From Bremia lactucae (lineage: Eukaryota; Oomycota; Peronosporomycetes; Peronosporales; Peronosporaceae), in NCBI RefSeq assembly GCF_004359215.1, contig NW_027152031.1:58500-122499 (forward strand): a stretch of 64,000 nucleotides of DNA, in the 5' to 3' direction. Below are positions 41,265 to 51,925 of the stretch, in pieces (position 1 is the stretch's first letter; every line of letters starts with the position of its first letter). The position numbers and the translations under genes are program-made. A model generated the notes under the pieces. That model was not told the DNA's origin and did not search any database. It saw nothing but the letters and a program-made list of their open reading frames with translations.

Positions 41265-41880
41265 TCAGCTCGCCATGTACTGCCACAGGCTTTCGGCTCT
41301 GTGCAGGACTATGGACGTATCACTACTTGTCATCGTCCTTTTCACTACCCCAGTCTCCACGAGCTGGGTAGGAATTGGTGACGTTTGACATCCCGTCAAC
41401 GCACCCTCAACTGTGTTCGACACGACATCAGTTGCATACGCCTCTCGCAGGAGCACATACTTTTCGATGTCCTGCGCAGAGTTCGCAACTGTGCGTGTAC
41501 GCCAGTCTATCCATGGTTGGTGTTGCCAACCATGGCACGCCTAGGATGAGGTCATACGGACTAATCATACCTACCACTGTGAACTTCTCGCTCCAGGAGA
41601 ATTTACTAAAATTGAAAGCGAGTTCAACTTAAACTCCCACAGATTATACAAGCGCGCCGTTCGCTAAACGAACGGTCGCCTTTTCTCGCTTGCCATCCTG
41701 GCAAAGCAACCTAACCAACCGCCGATCTCTGTTTTAAAGCCGCGAGTCTCCCAAAATTATGTGATGCACCCAAACTCACAAGGCCCTTCCCAAAGAATGA
41801 TCACAAGTACCAGCGTGCGAGACGCATGAGTTCTGCATCGACCACTAAGGGGTCGGGAAGTGCAGGAGCGCGGTAGGGGC
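41265..41880 (-). pseudogene. Aspartic protease of D-2
   Basis: Near 41770-41730 the minus strand reads SLGASHNFGRLAALKQRS, the catalytic D-S-G-A-S loop with the Asp lost. YDLILGVPWLA near 41560-41525 is the second block. Homolog of D-1 at 5.8-6.1 kb. Inactive. Confidence 0.6.
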
Positions 41881-41889
41881 GGGATTCCC

Positions 41890-43010
41890 CGCTGACGCGG
41901 ACTCTGAAGCTACCCCTAAGCTCAAAGTTATCGAACAAATGGGTAGCATAGTCCCTGAGGTCTCGAAATTTCGGACATCAACCCTGCTGGTCTATAGCGC
42001 TCGAGTACGAGGCTATGGCCATGTGATGACCCTATTCCTCTTGCTGGGCGTCTTCGCACCAGCAGGGACCCTGGCATAACAGCAAGCCATCATATGGCGT
42101 TGCTTGCCGCATATAAAACATACAACGTCTGCATTGTCCAACTCATGGGAGTAGCATCTGACCTTTCGGCCGACAGCTTATACCAAGCTGTCGCCGAGGC
42201 ACTGTTGTTGGATTGCTCCTCAATTAAGGCAATTTGGATTGCCTCTTCCATCGTCGACGGCACCTTTCTGAAAAGGGCCTGTCGCGATGGGCTATGCCGT
42301 AGTCCATTCATAAACGTGGGCACCTTAATGTGCTCCGGAATCGGACCTACGGTAATGGACGCCGACAGCGAGCGCATCTCCTGCACTTACTCTTGCAAAG
42401 ATCACTTTGCCTGTCGCACTCCAAAGAAGTGCGCCTGAAGCAACACTTCGTTGTTCGGCGCCTGGTACATGGCGCGAATCTTCGTCTTAAAGATTGCCCA
42501 TGAAGGGAACGCCTTAACGTCCGCCTTAAGCAAGCCCACTCTTAGGCCTTACCGCGCAGGTGCGACGGCTTACGACACCATCCGACTGTCGTCCTGAATG
42601 AGCTGCGCCACACCGCATTGCTTCACGGCTAACAGCCAGTGGACAATCGTGTGCGCTGCAGTTTCTTCAAACTTCGGCGGGTCCATCCGAATGGGTCTTG
42701 GCTGATGCGGCCGGGCAATGAGCATCTCAATAGACCTGTTGAGAGCCTCGCTTCGAGCCTGCTCACGCCTCACTTATCCTGAGTCTGAGTGACGGACTCC
42801 GCCGCAGCATGGTTCTGTGCCTCGGACGCGGCTCTCCGCTGTCCGAGCACGAATGCCACAAACTGCTGCAACTGAGCAACATGCTGCTCAGGAGGACTGC
42901 CCAAGAGCCTGGCCAGGGTAGCGTACCAAGTTCCTGCGCGACGTGCTCTGCCACCTCCCGATGATGTTCGGAGATGTGGGGAAATGAGTCCTATCGATAT
43001 TGAGGCTTAT
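41890..43010 (-). pseudogene. gag: gag of D-2
   Basis: Pieces: AEHVAQELGTLPWPG (42950); RSEALNRSIEMLIARPHQPRPIRMDPPKFEE (42760-42660, a basic stretch before the capsid); WLLAVKQCGVAQLIQDDSRMVS (42640-42575). 42386-42090 follows with EHIKVPTFMNGLRHSPSRQALFRKVPSTMEEAIQIAL. Matches D-1. No intact zinc knuckle seen. Confidence 0.7.
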
Positions 43011-43047
43011 CCTTACTGATACGCTTTTGAGAGACGGGCCGTGGGAA

Positions 43048-43065
43048 GGACTACTAGTGCTACCA
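43048..43065 (-). other. Primer-binding site of D-2
   Basis: The complement reads TGGTAGCACTAGTAGTCC, two bases from the LTR. It is the cleanest copy of the site shared by all families here. Confidence 0.7.
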
Positions 43066-43067
43066 AG

Positions 43068-43579
43068 TGTTGGCGGGAGCTACTATAAAAGCCACGTCCT
43101 TCTTCCGCACATACCTTAAGGCACAGTAAGGAAGCGGTTTGACCGTGTTCTCTAACGTTCAGTGGGGTAGTTGGTGGGCGCCTAAGCGACCTCACCCAAC
43201 GAGCTTGAAAACTTAGTTCAGTGACGTCACGGGAGCGGTAATCCGGCTCCACCTGCGCACTTGTCAACTAGGAAGTAATTTAGACTGATTTATATTAAAT
43301 CTTATTAAATCTAAATCCTATTTTAATCAATCATAAATGCCATTTCTGTAGATATGCATTGATATGTATTGCAAGCGTATAATTCTAATTACCTTGTCTT
43401 TTGGATGACGCTAGCCGTCATCCCCGTTAATATGAATACCCTCAGGTGCTTGGGTCACTATTTGAACCACACCCACGTGATTGGTCTAATTACTTCACTT
43501 AAGTAATTGACCATCCCTCAAGTACACAAAGTGTACTTAACGGGGATTGTGTAACATAGGGCAACTTTAGCCCGTTACA
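43068..43579 (-). repeat. Family D LTR (5' LTR of D-2)
   Basis: TGTTGGCGGGAGC...TTTAGCCCGTTACA, 512 bp, with the primer site at its left. Confidence 0.85.
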
Positions 43580-43997
43580 CTCAAAGTGTCACTTATTTCA
43601 AAAAACCTAGTAAGTGTAACCACACATAGAGTCGCACAAACTCGTAGAGCAAAACGTTCCGGTTCAAGGGCCCCAGTGATTTGTTGAATGAAGTGGCAAC
43701 TAAAGTCCAAGTGTGCATACCTAAGAAAAGTTTAGTGCTCCCGCAGATCATAGCGCAAGCCTTTGATAGGCAAGACACGCTTTTAGATCAACAGGATAAA
43801 CGTAAAACGCTCCCCTTAACTACCTTAAAATAGATATCGAACCAGATCTCTGTCTGGTGGCTGCCACGCGTACAGCCATAATAAATGGAATGTTAATGCT
43901 CTTATCTATTTTCATCACAAAAAGGGTATTTACCAATAATGTGAATTGTACCACATTAACGGTTTAACAATCGAAGTATACCTCATTACACCTTCTC
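43580..43997 (-). repeat. Family A LTR, right part after D-2
   Basis: Resumes after the CTCAA duplication with AGTGTCACTTATTTC and runs to ATACCTCATTACA. It keeps the LTR hairpin as ACCAGA-TCTCTG-TCTGGT (43848). It is the 3' LTR of a minus-strand A element (A-3), but pol sequence follows at once, so the PPT, aORF and integrase are deleted. Confidence 0.75.
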
Positions 43998-45180
43998 GGT
44001 ATAGTAGCAACATCAAGCTTATAATAACCATACACAATGCGCCTTTTATCATTTGGCTTTCTGACACAAAATGTCGGTGTCGAATTAGGAAACTTATTCT
44101 CACTTACCTTTCAGCCTCGTGCTTGTCACTATGCCCAGACTGCTTAACTCATGCCCATCAAATTCCATACACTGTGGCACGTGAAGGACAGTTTTAAGGT
44201 CTTCTTCTTTCACTGCTTAGCAAGAAAATAAATCATCATTGACGTCACACTGTTCCTTCGGTAAAGGCCACTGTCGTGTTATGCAATAATTGATTATAGA
44301 TCGGTTTCATGACATGCACCTCTGCCACGATGTAAAACGGACGGTGGATCGTGACATACCTCGTCTTCATATTCTTAACTAACGGAAGATCGCAACCGAA
44401 GGACCTTTAAGGATCGACTACGCGCACTAAGTGCCGCTTGGTGTCCTCCAGGACGGCTTCATTTCTGAAGCGATAATGAGTACAACTCACTTTCAGGTAT
44501 AATGACCAACATATCCGATGAGTCGCCAGCCTTTGTGGCTTCGCCGAACTCATCCACATAAATTTTCGTCTCGATCTAAAGTGTATATAGTAATAGCATA
44601 GTCTCAAGGCAAGCATCACCATCAATGTCACCATTAACGCTATTGACGATATATATAGTTGTTCGCAAGTATCACCGTGCCATTACAGACACTTTGCGTC
44701 TAGCAGCGATCGATTTTTGTCTCTACTGTCTCGACATCGATACCATACAGCTCATCGAGGCCATCTATGCTCCCAAGTTTATTAGGCTCTACAAGCTTAG
44801 TTTGCTCTATACAAGAGACGATGTCCAATCCGACATCCGATTAGGAGTTCTTTAGCTTCAACTCATCATCCAGTTAGCGTGTTTGTGTCACTTCACATGC
44901 ATCACACGGATCCAACCGGAATGCCTTGGCGTATGGCCATCAATGTCACAAACCGACATGTCATCTTGGCCGACTTCACTCAGTGGATTTAAACGTTCTG
45001 CTTCACGTGCATCTTAGGAATGACACTCCTGATGACTCGACACAAGGCCCACAATGCTTTCAGCATTTAGTGATTCATTATCACAGCGAGTATCACTCAA
45101 TGGAGTACATGCCGTTGGGCTATTAATCAATCACCCACGCTCAAAACTCATTGTCTCAGCATTTGAGTCAATTAAATCAG
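43998..45180 (-). pseudogene. pol: A-3: start of RT and protease-RT linker
   Basis: Minus strand near 44090-44040: SFLIRHRHFVSESQMIKG, a damaged form of SSFDTDILCQKANGKRR (56530, -), the RT fingers region. Rightwards lies the approach (NEAVLEDTKRHLVR at 44470-44420), then linker matching 56.9-57.6 kb. RT palm, RNase H and integrase are missing. Confidence 0.6.
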
Positions 45181-46195
45181 ACATTCCAATGTCCACCACA
45201 CTGACGGTTTCCGTCAGTAATAGCGGTTTTGTTGCCTAGCACAGGTGAGTTCAAGATTCTCCAAAATTTCGCTAGGAACATTGCGCGTTACGCCTAAGGT
45301 TCTTTGACTTTCAATCAATCCGTGGTGCATGGCGCTCAAGCCAGGCTATAACCAAGGATGAGATCATGTCTCGAATATAAATCGAGGAAGAGACAGTGTT
45401 TCGTGGTGTCAAAGACCAATACCCATATACCTAAGTTCAACGGAAATTTAGGCACGGTGACACGAGTCCCAGTCGCTAAGCGGACGGTGTTCGAATTGCT
45501 TTATTAAGCTTTACGCGCCTCTGCGGGCCCGACTCCCTCCAAGAAAAAGGACGTCGTCGAGCGTAATTGCAAGACGATCCTGAGTTTATTAAAACTGACC
45601 ACGTCTTTTTAAATCTCTTCACAGTCGCCTATGCAACTAACAAGCGGGCCAGTACTACACTGCGTGCCATTAGGCTACTCTTTAGAGCTAGGCCATATTA
45701 TCTTTACCTCTTAGAGGTTCAATATAGCTTAATTCTTCCAATCCGCCCCCCTACTTAGTATCGACGTTTTCCGCAGCGTACCAATTTTGTTTTATGATGA
45801 GGATATATTGCTCTTGCGAGCTTTGCGCGCCATTTGTTCAGGTCTATTAGACGAATTCGTTGTGCTCTAAGAGTTAGTATGGTGCCCCTGTGAACCTAAG
45901 CTAGCGGCCTTAAAGTTAAACTCAGAATTCAACGCAATATTAACGGCTACTTTAGACATAGTGGGGTGGACCGGAAAAATTCCGATCTGACACATCCATG
46001 CTAAGATAGAAATGGTTGCCAAAACGGCTCTGGTATTTAATCAAGCTGCCTAGCATTAATAAGAGTTCGCAAGTCTTGGGTATATTCCGCTAGGTCCTTT
46101 CTTTCCTGATAAGAAGCGTGAACGCACGCGATAACCTGATTAGGCGGTGCAAACACCTGGAGCAATTTCGGTTTCAGCGTGTTCCATCCTAAGCA
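45181..46195 (-). pseudogene. gag: A-3: protease and gag
   Basis: Same order as 58.2-59.4 kb in A-6. The complement of 45232-45410 carries the second protease block (RHDLILGYSLA-type). 45.5-45.8 kb corresponds to the gag-protease transition, and 46080-46190 to the gag block ending MFAPP.QVI. At about 46195 it meets an A LTR in the opposite orientation. No open frame above 80 codons. Confidence 0.55.
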
Positions 46196-46392
46196 TTTCT
46201 AGATTTGTACTATAGATCATCAGTTGCCACTTGGTTCATTAAACCTTCGAGTCCCTTGAACTCGCACCCCTTTTAGCCCTACAAGCTTGTGCGGCTCTTC
46301 GAGTTGTTACCTTACTATTATTATTGGACAAAGTGAATATTTTGAGTCAATTTAGGTATTCCCTTGAGTTAAGGAGCGAGGTAGCTTATCCA
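46196..46392 (+). repeat. Family A LTR fragment (A-4), 3' part
   Basis: CAGTTGCCACTTGGTTC...GAGCGAGGTAGCTTATCCA matches the last 190 bp of the A LTR in plus orientation. Confidence 0.65.
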
Positions 46393-46394
46393 CC

Positions 46395-46845
46395 TGGTAG
46401 CACTTGTAGTCAATCTACGCCTGAGTCTCTATAAGACTTACTCTCTGTGAAGATGGATTTTTTTCAAAACCACTCAGAGACGAAACTTTTAGCGTTTGTA
46501 TTTTGTAGTTCGCTTGTTTTGGACTGAGGAAATGAATAATATCCTGTGCCAGGACCCAGAGCGCTTGATGTGAGGCTAGAAGCCTTTTTACACTTTGTCT
46601 CAGGGCCCACAGTTGTTGTGCGAGGCTAGAAGCCTGATGCACTGTTTTCCACTCTTATTGGTCATGAACCGGTCCAATAAGAAGGAGGAGTAGCTTCTTA
46701 TTTAAATCTGATAGGGGAATCTCCATGAACTCGGCTATGCTCCAAACAGAGCAACAGCAAGTTGGTTTGCCCATCTTCTAAATTCGGTAACAGACCAGAG
46801 AGTGGGCTCTCACATGCAACACGTCTATAGTCATTGTTTTCTCAC
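46395..46845 (+). pseudogene. A-4: primer site, leader and gag start
   Basis: TGGTAGCACTTGTAGTCA (46395-46412) is the primer site. The leader follows. A diverged direct repeat (GAGGCTAGAAGCC at 46574 and 46622) corresponds to a gag start that is single in A-2 and A-6. No usable frame remains. Confidence 0.5.
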
Positions 46846-47115
46846 GCTCTCACATATCGCAGCGCAAGCCTAAGGAAGGCACGACACGCTTTAGATCAAA
46901 ACGAAATTGACCTTAATTTATGTTTTAGAATGTAATATACCTTACCTTAGTTACCTTAAAATATATATCGGTCACCAGATCTCTATCTGGTGTCTCTCGC
47001 GCGACCATAATTAAATAGATTTTTGCTCTTACCTATTTTTATTAGAGAATATAACTTATTCATTAGATGTGTTACAGCACGTTAATAGTTTAACAACCGA
47101 AGAGCACTCCGTTGC
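46846..47115 (-). repeat. Family A LTR fragment (A-5)
   Basis: CTCACATATCGCAGCGCAAGCC...GAAGAGCACTCCGTTGCA, with the hairpin form CACCAGA-TCTCTA-TCTGGTG at 46973. It is truncated at the left and abuts a family C protease on the right. Confidence 0.65.
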
Positions 47116-47119
47116 ATCG

Positions 47120-47784
47120 TAATAGATCAATGCTGCCAATTTATCAGTGGCTCGTACTTTCGGAGCCATAATATTTCAAGGATGACATCTACTTTGTCAT
47201 TCAAGTTCAGTACGATAAAATCATCATCGAACTGTTTTCATCTTATCGTGTATTGGATACCAGCTACATATTTATTAACAGTTACAGATGCGGCTGCTGC
47301 ACTGCGCACTGTCATCCTCGTTAGGGGTACATCACGCTCAACGAGCTTGAGCCAACGATCTTCTAGCGATTGGCGTCGAATGCAATTGTTCGGCACCCAC
47401 AATCAACTAGGGAACGAAGTGACAGCTTATTCACAACTTTGATTAGCAAGGTGATGAGGGCAACCTCGTCAGCAGGGGGCAGTTACACACTTTGTATGTG
47501 CGTGGGGAGCAACTTTTTCAAGAGACCTGCAAACTCTCTTGACGTTGCTGCAATAGTAGGGCGCTTCACAACTACTGACCCCGACCTTTTTTGACGATCT
47601 GCCTCGTCTGCTATTCTTAGCGGGATGTCGATCTTTTCGCTCAGTGTTTCTGAGGCTGGTGTGGTCCGCTACATTCATAGGCGTAGCGCTTTGTCTTTTA
47701 CCAAAGATTGCATTTTCGGAATAGTTTATAACTAGTAGAGCAAAGTTTCGCGCTCTCTACATACGAGATGTCCACGGTCTCTGG
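47120..47784 (-). pseudogene. Family C protease and gag end fragment
   Basis: Minus strand near 47440-47130: LSLRSLVDCGVPNN-type catalytic loop (DCG, as in B-3) and DDDFIVLNLNDKVDVILEIL. 47678-47469 holds SLRNTERKDRHPAKNS, the post-knuckle gag end. Flanked by an A LTR and Copia sequence. Confidence 0.6.
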
Positions 47785-47880
47785 TGTTGAAAGGTAAGCA
47801 ATGCATTTGCGCAGAAGTAGGTAGAAGTAAAAGTGAGATGTTTTCATAGTTAGTTTTAACCTACTAGGACTAACTAACAG
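47785..47880 (-). repeat. Copia LTR, terminal 96 bp, inverted
   Basis: TGTTGAAAGGTAAGCAATGC...CTAACTAAC is the reverse complement of the last 96 bp of the LTR at 48609-48867. Confidence 0.75.
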
Positions 47881-47896
47881 GCTGGGCGAGGAGGAG

Positions 47897-48050
47897 TGTT
47901 AGCATGGACTGTTTTTGCCAGGTGGAACCAAGACCGCTCGGATTGGATTGGCAAGTTATAAGAAATGCGATAAGAAAGGGCAGCAATTCGAGGAAGAGCG
48001 ATAAGATGAGCAGGAAACAGGACGACAAGAGCAGGAGGGTCTCTCTTAAG
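47897..48050 (+). repeat. Copia LTR, first 155 bp
   Basis: TGTTAGCATGGACTGTTTTTGCC matches 48609 onwards. Together with 47785-47880 it accounts for a whole LTR whose end has been flipped to its left side. Confidence 0.75.
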
Positions 48051-48052
48051 TA

Positions 48053-48500
48053 TTATTCAAATGCCACGACGTCACACAAGACAGGTGTCCTTTTTGGGAG
48101 CACAATTTTGTTTGATCTCTGACCGCTGGACAAATAGGCTTCCCGCTTTGTATTCGTAAGTTTAACACTAGAGACAGGGTCTCGGGCCATTTTAATAATT
48201 GTGTCGTAACTTAATGACCCAGACGGCGATAAAATTTTATTAAAGTGCCACATGGAACATCCGAATCGGATTCATGTTCCTTCTTTGTCAGCACAGCCAT
48301 GATTCCATCTAAAGGTGATGGGGATTTGCAAAAAGTATCTTCGTAAACTTTGACGAAAAGAACATTATTTCCACAATCAACATCCACGATAGGAATTTCT
48401 TCTGTACAAGAAATTAAAATGCGCATCTCATCGCGATATTCAAGTTCGCAATCTTTGTGTTTAAGCTTACCATAGAAAATTATAGTTTGCTATCTATTTC
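48053..48500 (-). pseudogene. pol: Copia pol fragment (GAG-pre-integrase)
   Basis: The minus strand encodes ISCTEEIPIVDVDCGNNVLFV, then GSLSYDTIIKMARDPVSSVKLTNTKREA. This is the pre-integrase zinc region of Copia polyproteins (usual form LWHRRLGH.SYDTI), with the RRLGH half in a neighbouring frame. Isolated from the rest of pol and opposite in strand to the Copia gag at 48.9 kb. Confidence 0.7.
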
Positions 48501-48608
48501 GACTCGAATAAGAGACGATAGATCAAGCGATCTCCATAGTGGCACAGGAGGACTTTAGCCTGAAATAGGCTCTCGTCCACCGATACGACAAGAAGTCGGA
48601 GGTTTAGA
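48501..48608 (+). pseudogene. Scrap of B/C gag before the Copia LTR
   Basis: AQEDFSLK-stop-ALVHRYD near 48540-48600 is the gag block found as AEQEDFSLKQAFVH at 25500. Only about 60 bp are recognisable. Confidence 0.4.
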
Positions 48609-48867
48609 TGTTAGGATGTACTGTTTTTGCCAGGTGGAAAAAGGCCAAGAGCGCCCGGACTTGATTGGCAAGTTACAAAAAATGCGATAAGAAATGGCAG
48701 CAGTTCGAGGGAGAACGATTAAATTAACAGGAAAAAGGGCGACATGAATAGGAGGTGCTCTTTTACGCATGCATGTTAGTTAGGCTTAGCAGGTTAAATC
48801 TAACTGTGATATATCTCACTTTTACTTCCACCTACTTCTGCGGAAGTGCATTGCTTATCTTCCAGCA
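48609..48867 (+). repeat. Copia 5' LTR
   Basis: TGTTAGGATGTACTG...TCTTCCAGCA, 259 bp with TG...CA ends, followed directly by a Copia-type primer site. Confidence 0.8.
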
Positions 48868-48880
48868 GGTTATAAGCCCA
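48868..48880 (+). other. Copia primer-binding site
   Basis: GGTTATAAGCCC resembles the Copia-class site complementary to the anticodon region of initiator tRNA-Met (GGTTATGAGCCC), with one difference. This internal-tRNA priming is known for Copia elements. Confidence 0.6.
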
Positions 48881-48890
48881 AAGAATCGCG

Positions 48891-49910
48891 ATGGATGGTG
48901 GTGCAGCCAAGCCGGTTGCATCTGCTGATGAGGACGACGGTCGTAAAAGGGACGTCGTTCATCAAATTAAAGAAAAGCCAGAGGTGCGAGGTGCTGCACT
49001 AGATATGGTGCTGGCTATGCTCGGGGGCTTGTCTGAACGGATGGGGAGGATTGAATTCTCTCAATCCGGACAAGCGGGACGACACCGAAAGGACTCCGCG
49101 GAGCCAAGTGTTTTTAGATCGATTCTGGGAGTTAGAGCAGGTATGAATCTGCAGGCATTGGACATCCTGTTTTTGCGCAACCTCGTCGTCAACTTGAAAA
49201 GGTGCCGGACGGAAGACAACAAAAGTTGTCTTTTCAACCTTTTGATGGAAAATAATTACATCCGGGACTTGGTAGTGGAAATTTATAATGGGCAAGGCAT
49301 TTGTTCGTCAAGTGCGTTTTTCTGAGCGCGCATGTGGTTTTGTGCTGCCCGAGGATACTAAGTTTGATGTTTTTGGACAACACCTTTCGGGTGGTTCGGC
49401 ACAAAAATACTGGTTGAATCTTGGTGGTCAGAAAGTCTAGCCCTAGAGCATGCGATGCAAAGGTTACTTCAGAATTATTTCGCCAAGATTAAACCCGCTC
49501 GAAGTATGAAATCATTTAAAGCGGGTAAAACGCCTCATCGGAAATGGACAGAACATTCTTCTTCCTGACGGCTGTTAGTGATGCGTGTGGAGGTGCGGAC
49601 AATCTCGTTTTGGATAACATCATCCATTATGCCGATCCATCTTTGTGTATGATGATGTTATCCAGACTAGATATCCATAAATCAATTTGTCTGAGTCAAG
49701 CGGAAGAATTGTGCCAATTTGTAAAGTCTACCGAAATCGAGCCGCGCACAAAAAATCGGTCGCGACGTGGTAAACGCTGTTGATTCAGCAAATAACTTTA
49801 ACGAAAAGACTGATCACCAGGAGCATAAAATGTGCTACCGCTGTGGTCAAACGGGTCACCTTAAGGTCGCATGCCCTCGAGGACAGAGAGTGACACAGAA
49901 AGAGGACTTA
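48891..49910 (+). pseudogene. gag: gag of the Copia element
   Basis: The ATG at 48891 opens MDGGAAKPVASADEDDGRKRD. The true frame is lost after about 75 codons. Later pieces are KAFVRQVRFSERACGF...KFDVFGQHLSGG (49290-49400), HFLFLTAVSDACGGADNLVLD in a shifted frame (49550-49610) and MMMLSRLDIH. The zinc knuckle CYRCGQTGHLKVACPRGQ is intact at 49831-49887. Several frameshifts inactivate it. Confidence 0.75.
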
Positions 49911-49919
49911 ACCTTTGCA

Positions 49920-50195
49920 GTCAAATATTAATGTGCAACCACCAAAAACCAGTGGATTCTTGATAGTGGTTCAAGCCGCCATCTTGTGAACGACGTAAAC
50001 TTTTTGCAAGAACTCATTAAATTTCCGGTGAATGTCGGACGGCGTTATCAGATGGTGAACCACTCCGAATTATTTAAAAAAAAGGCAGCGTGGTGATAAA
50101 GGTCAAGGCTTTGGGTGTACATAAAACGGTTCGACTTTTCGATGTCCAGCACGCGGCAAACTAGGTCTTTAAGACCTGGCTCAGTTAAATGTTTT
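49920..50195 (+). pseudogene. Copia aspartic protease start
   Basis: QWILDSGSSRHLVNDVNFLQE (49950-50015) has the D-S-G-S-S-R-H motif diagnostic of Copia proteases. The flap strands follow with a frameshift at the A9 run near 50082. The element is truncated at about 50195. Confidence 0.8.
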
Positions 50196-50387
50196 AGCCG
50201 TTACTTGCCGAATTCAGGGCTTAAGCAGAGCTCCTGGACTTGAAATAGGGCAAGCGTGACCTTCAAGCTTATGCCCAACACACAGATACTTGGTTAGATG
50301 TATTGTGAGTGAACCAATCGATGAACATACACAGTTCATATTGTTCATCAAGCGTTTTGCGAATGGTCCCCGCAAGACCTAAATTTC
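50196..50387 (+). pseudogene. B/C-type gag fragment (plus)
   Basis: AELLDLK-stop-GKRDLQAYAQHTRYLVRCIVSEP matches ELLKLKQGKRDVHAYAQHIR in B-3 (8870). At about 50388 it joins the N-terminal gag of C-4 in the opposite orientation. Confidence 0.6.
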
Positions 50388-50930
50388 AAGCTCTGGCACG
50401 TCCGGCCAGCTTATACATGTTAAACTTTACTTATGTCGCATCGTCATCGATGCGGCGAGCTTAAATAGCATCGTCTTATTTGACGAACCATTTGAACAAG
50501 GAGTCGCCTTTGACTGCCTCGTACATGTAAATATCAGTTTTTAATCTTTCGGGTCGACGCGAATGCGTCGGCCCGTCATCAGCATATAAATGTTGCTGTC
50601 TCAACAAGTCCATCTATGGAGCACCTTGTTCTCTCAACAGTCCTGCCTGTTGTGAGTCTTGCTAATAAAGCAAGTTTTTTGTTGTTTTTGGGCCCTGTCG
50701 AGTTCATGTTGTGTGAACTCGGCTATAACGGCATGTTGATCGTCTCTTTGCATGCCGAACATCATGGCGCTAACTGCTGGCCCGCCTACGGCCGAACTCA
50801 TGAGTTCAAATGCTTTCCATTCGAGGTCATGAACCTCTCATGCGTTGCGTGGAAGCCTTCGTGAGGGGTGTGTAAGCCCCTAACTTCTTATCCAACATGC
50901 CCATGTTGAATGGTAAGTACGTGGTCGTTG
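50388..50930 (-). pseudogene. gag: gag N-terminus of C-4
   Basis: Minus-strand pieces near 50470-50400 (DDAI.ARRIDDDAT.VKF..YKLAGRAR) correspond to VGLDDAIRARHIVDEKMQVAF in B-3 (8660). Upstream are the Gln-rich LLRQQHLYA-type part and the Gly/Ala N-terminus. Stops present. Confidence 0.55.
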
Positions 50931-50933
50931 AAC

Positions 50934-50952
50934 GGACCACGAAGTGCTACCA
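50934..50952 (-). other. Primer-binding site of C-4
   Basis: The complement reads TGGTAGCACTTCGTGGTCC, two bases from the LTR. Confidence 0.65.
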
Positions 50953-50954
50953 GG

Positions 50955-51426
50955 TGTAACGGGGCACCTTTTGCAAATACTTCTCTAGTGATAGCCGACC
51001 TGCACTGATAACAGTGAAGGTGAGGTGCCTCCGAATGCTTCACGTACACGACGCGCAGAGAAAGAATTTAAGCTGCTAAGAATTCGTAGCAACTATAGGT
51101 TGATACGAAAAAGGTAAGTATAGGGTAAAAAGTAAAATTGTAATAATATAATTAAGCTCCTACAAATTGCAGTCTTCTTGACTGGCTTAATAGATTAGTC
51201 TAAATATCTATACGATCATTGCTCACCAAGCATTCGCGCGTCTAATGACGATTGGCGGAGTTGGTTTGAACTCAATCAACCATGAACGAAACTGTCGCAT
51301 TGCTGCTAAATGTTACCATGTACGGTAATATTGGCTATGGTTAGTATATTTTGTTGAAGATAAAATTCATTTATCTTTGTTATTCCTCTTAGGAAGTAAT
51401 ATTTATATAATTGGACACCCCGTACA
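50955..51426 (-). repeat. Family C LTR (5' LTR of C-4)
   Basis: TGTAACGGGGCACC...TTGGACACCCCGTACA, 472 bp. Shares GACGATTGGCGGAGTTG with the C-2 LTR. Confidence 0.8.
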
Positions 51427-51925
51427 ATTATGCAGTAAAGAGTGCTTTGCGATGCTACTACTCTGGCAGCGGATGTTTGCGCTGAAGTTAGTTAGATGAT
51501 CAAGCGCGACATCGTTATTTTCGTTACTGACTATATCATCCCAACAAACGGCTTTTGGCGTTGTTGGCTGAGCATTTCTAAGAAAAAGGACACAATTGTG
51601 GATCATATGGTGGCATAAATCTGGTGCGGTGCCTCGGTTGTAACCATGACAAGACCATCCAGACGGCACTGAAATTGCTTTTCAATATGAAACCCATAAA
51701 TCCGCGCCATTTTCGTATTGACACGAAATGGCGGCTCCTTTATCACCTCAGCATCGACGTTCGATGCAAACCGATGTCCACATTACGGACTCCATTGCAA
51801 TCGTCATGCGATCGATTGTTTTCCTAAAAATTTGGCCACAAAAGTGTTTGCTGCACTGGCAACGGATTTACGCGAATTGCCGAGCTCAACTACCAAGAGT
51901 ATGGTCTAGAAGCGCTGTCTACAAC
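51427..51925. other. 500 bp of unassigned sequence
   Basis: No match to the families in the window. Plus-strand frames of 60-67 codons and a minus-strand frame of 88 codons exist, none recognised. The minus strand has GNSRKSVASAANTFVAKFLGKQ near 51880-51815, Cys-poor and of no clear family. It may be single-copy DNA or an old transposon. Confidence 0.3.

Larger units (their letters stand above)
35671..43579 (-). mobile_element. D-2: full-length family D Gypsy chromovirus
   Basis: A 7,909-bp minus-strand element: 5' LTR 43068-43579, primer site 43048-43065, gag, protease, RT, RNase H, integrase, chromodomain region, a plus-strand reading region and 3' LTR 35671-36190. The target duplication is CTCAA (35666-35670 and 43580-43584). 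The interrupted sequence is an A LTR. All genes have frameshifts or stops and the LTRs differ by scattered changes. Confidence 0.9.
50388..51426 (-). mobile_element. C-4: 5' end of a family C element
   Basis: Minus-strand LTR (50955-51426), primer site and gag N-terminus (50.93-50.39 kb). The gag then continues on the other strand (50387 leftwards), an inversion junction. Confidence 0.7.
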
